Shown here: positions 6,044 to 7,322 of the stretch, in pieces
Layout: each line of letters starts with the position of its first letter
How positions within the stretch are numbered: position 1 is the first letter of the stretch
Origin: Lentisphaeria bacterium
Lineage (GTDB): Bacteria > Verrucomicrobiota > Lentisphaeria > Victivallales > UBA1829
Direction: 5' to 3'
Assembly (NCBI GenBank): GCA_017540385.1
Contig: JAFYBD010000284.1
Span: 1 to 7,322, forward strand
Length of the DNA stretch: 7,322 bases
Notes under the pieces: model-generated
The model's input: only the letters and a program-made list of their open reading frames with translations
Database searches by the model: none
What the model was told of the DNA's origin: nothing
Translations under genes and position numbers: made by a program

Positions 6044-7018
6044 ATGAAAAGCATGAAACTCCTCGCATCGGCCGTTTCGCTCGCGCTCGTCTGCGTGTCC
6101 TGCGTCTGCGGCTCCAACGCCTCCACACGGAAATCCTTCCCCGACAACGCGTTCAAGGAGGTCCCGCGCGAATACTTCAACGTCTGCGACAAGGGCGGCG
6201 TCGTGAAGTCCTTCAAGTACACCACGCGCGACAACCAGACCCCGGGCAGCAAGGAGTTCGAGAAATCCGCGCTCGTCTACCTCCCCTACGGCTACGACGA
6301 GAAGGACACGTCCACCTGCTATAACGTGCTGTACCTCATGCACGGCGGGGGCGATTCCCCCGCGTGGTACCTTGGCGGAGAGGGCCAGAATACGCGCCTC
6401 AAAAACATCATCGACCACCTGATCGCGAACGGCGAGATGAAGCCGCTCATCATCTGCGCGCTCTCCTATTACACCGACTACAGCAACGACGCCACGAAGA
6501 ACTGCATCGACTACCATTTCGAACTCGACAAGGACGTGATCCCGGTCTTCGAGAAGCAGTATCACACTTACGCCAAGGGCGACGTCTCGCAGAAGTCCCT
6601 CGACGACTCCCGCTGGCACCGCGCGTTCGGCGGATTCTCCATGGGCGCCTGCGCTACCTGGTCCGTCTTCGAATTCTGCCTCGGCGAAATGGGCTATTTC
6701 ATCCCCATGAGCGGCGACTGCTGGGCCAAGGGCCGCGGCAACTCCGTCGAATCCGCCAAACACCTCGCCGAAACCGTCGCGAAAAACGGCAAGACCGCGA
6801 AGGATTTCTACATCTATTCCGGCTGCGGACGCAACGACGTGGCGGAGCCGAACATGACCCCGATGATCAACGAGATGAAGAAGTATCCCGAGACCTTCAT
6901 CTACTGCGACAACTTCGCCGACGGCAACCTCTACCAGTGCATTTACGAACAGGGCGGACACGACATCAATTCCGTGATGCGCGTGATGTACAACGGCCTG
7001 CCGAAACTCTTCGATTGA
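6044..7018 (+). CDS. Exported alpha/beta-hydrolase esterase, CE1/feruloyl esterase-like (esterase D family)
   Basis: The 324-residue product begins with a signal sequence: Lys2/Lys5, a hydrophobic core from Leu6 to Val18, then a Cys-rich end (Cys17, Cys20, Cys22). Cys20 after VS could be a lipoprotein site, but the residue at -3 is Cys rather than Leu/Val, so lipidation is uncertain. The mature part has the alpha/beta-hydrolase pattern of the CE1/esterase D group. VYLPYGY and VLYLMHGGGD (residues 78-104) form the oxyanion-hole region, and the nucleophile elbow is GFSMG with Ser199. Asp265 in GCGRND is a likely acid and His306 in GGHDIN the likely base. Relatives include feruloyl and acetyl-xylan esterases that remove ester groups from plant polysaccharides, but the substrate cannot be read from sequence. 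The mature chain has ten cysteines, many for an exported enzyme. It starts 58 bases after the kinase stop, with an AAAGG ribosome-binding site at 6032-6036 and no visible promoter or terminator between, so it is probably co-transcribed. Confidence 0.85.
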   Translation: MKSMKLLASAVSLALVCVSCVCGSNASTRKSFPDNAFKEVPREYFNVCDKGGVVKSFKYTTRDNQTPGSKEFEKSALVYLPYGYDEKDTSTCYNVLYLMHGGGDSPAWYLGGEGQNTRLKNIIDHLIANGEMKPLIICALSYYTDYSNDATKNCIDYHFELDKDVIPVFEKQYHTYAKGDVSQKSLDDSRWHRAFGGFSMGACATWSVFEFCLGEMGYFIPMSGDCWAKGRGNSVESAKHLAETVAKNGKTAKDFYIYSGCGRNDVAEPNMTPMINEMKKYPETFIYCDNFADGNLYQCIYEQGGHDINSVMRVMYNGLPKLFD

Positions 7019-7043
7019 CCTACCACAACCAGGAGCAGAAATC

Positions 7044-7193
7044 ATGAAAATGCCCTCCCTCAAGATCTCCATCCCCGTGTTCATCCTCATCATCGTCCTC
7101 GTCGTCGCCGGCGTCCTGTGGTACAAACACGAACACCGCGGCATCGGCGAAAAGACCGACGACTGGATCCGCGAAAACATCACCGGCGGCTGA
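7044..7193 (+). CDS. 49-residue single-pass membrane protein of unknown function
   Basis: The ATG at 7044 follows a strong ribosome-binding site, AGGAG at 7031-7035, with 8 bases between. It lies 25 bases after the esterase stop, so the gene is well supported as the last member of this unit. The product has a short start (MKMPSLKIS), one hydrophobic helix at about residues 10-26 (IPVFILIIVLVVAGVLW) and a polar tail (YKHEHRGIGEKTDDWIREN) of some 23 residues. The positive charges before the helix are few (Lys2, Lys7) and the tail is mixed, so topology is not certain. The helix could act as an uncleaved anchor. I do not recognise the family. Position suggests a partner or accessory for the esterase or the sensor kinase, which is inference only. 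A terminator follows at 7235-7274. Confidence 0.78.
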   Translation: MKMPSLKISIPVFILIIVLVVAGVLWYKHEHRGIGEKTDDWIRENITGG

Positions 7194-7200
7194 ACAATCG

Positions 7201-7233
7201 GCCAGCCACAAATTGGCGGCAAAATAGCCGCCA
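7201..7233 (+). other. Two mutually exclusive hairpins in the 3' UTR
   Basis: TGGCGGC (7214-7220) pairs with GCCGCCA (7227-7233) around the loop AAAATA. The same TGGCGGC can instead pair upstream with GCC-A-GCCA (7201-7208, one bulged A) around the loop CAAAT. Only one of the two can form at a time. No T-tract follows either, so neither is a terminator by itself; the true terminator begins two bases later at 7235. Confidence 0.55.
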
Positions 7234-7234
7234 C

Positions 7235-7274
7235 GATAGGACGTATAGGTCTCTTATACGCCCTATCTTTTTTT
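7235..7274 (+). terminator. Intrinsic terminator of the kinase-esterase-small membrane protein unit
   Basis: GATAGG (7235-7240) pairs with CCTATC (7262-7267). After one A/C mismatch, CGTATA pairs with TATACG, closing on a loop of about seven bases. Seven T residues follow (7268-7274). The stem is long and unmistakable. It marks the end of the transcription unit that begins near 2163. Confidence 0.92.
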
Positions 7275-7322
7275 GGAGAAGCCAACAGCCCCATTTTTCA
7301 TCTCACTCCCCGTTCGTTCGCG

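Noticed and set aside
6008..7294. A 428-codon minus-strand open frame opposite the esterase and small membrane-protein genes
   Set aside because: It is a codon-bias shadow. It spans the terminator and three separately supported features on the plus strand and has no recognisable domains.
7275..7322. Beginning of another gene at the right edge
   Set aside because: No start codon with a ribosome-binding site or recognisable reading frame is visible in the last 48 bases. GGAG at 7275-7278 has no ATG, GTG or TTG at a suitable distance.
1..7322. Mobile element, CRISPR array, toxin-antitoxin pair or defence system
   Set aside because: No repeats with regular spacing, terminal inverted repeats, transposase, integrase or nuclease motifs were seen. 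The genes are chromosomal housekeeping and signalling types.

Overview
The window is GC-rich by eye and reads as ordinary bacterial chromosome. It comes from a lipid A-producing (Gram-negative-type, diderm) bacterium. A very long PAS/GAF hybrid sensor kinase, a solitary lpxA behind a tiny basic-protein gene, and a secreted CE1-like esterase together suggest a gut- or sediment-associated member of the Lentisphaerota/Verrucomicrobiota side of the PVC group. That placement is an inference from protein style, not a marker-gene result. I see no rRNA, tRNA, insertion sequence, phage gene or CRISPR array.

Layout. (1) Positions 1-230, minus strand: the N-terminal part of a class I SAM-dependent methyltransferase running off the left edge, with its own promoter at 273-301. 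(2) Positions 352-1436, plus strand: a promoter, a 39-codon gene for a very basic protein, then lpxA, closed by a strong intrinsic terminator. (3) Positions 1435-2050, minus strand: an ogt-type O6-alkylguanine-DNA alkyltransferase, convergent with lpxA, with a near-consensus promoter. (4) Positions 2129-7274, plus strand: a second transcription unit made of a 1228-residue hybrid histidine kinase, a 324-residue exported esterase and a 49-residue single-pass membrane protein. It ends in a hairpin-rich 3' UTR and a strong terminator. Positions 7275-7322 hold nothing I can identify.

How the genes may work together. LpxA starts lipid A synthesis, and its partner is an unrecognised small basic protein. 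In the second unit the kinase has a periplasmic helical sensor region plus cytoplasmic PAS and GAF domains. The next gene encodes an exported hydrolase of the feruloyl/acetyl-esterase type. No promoter or terminator is visible between the kinase, esterase and small membrane-protein genes, so they are probably co-transcribed. Whether the kinase senses the esterase's substrate or product is speculation.

The observations most worth a second look are: the near-identical extended -10 promoters in front of the two plus-strand units; the 39-residue basic protein; the cysteine cluster in the second GAF region of the kinase; and the 49-residue membrane protein with mutually exclusive hairpins behind it. 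I found no clear evidence of a wholly new defence or mobile system here.
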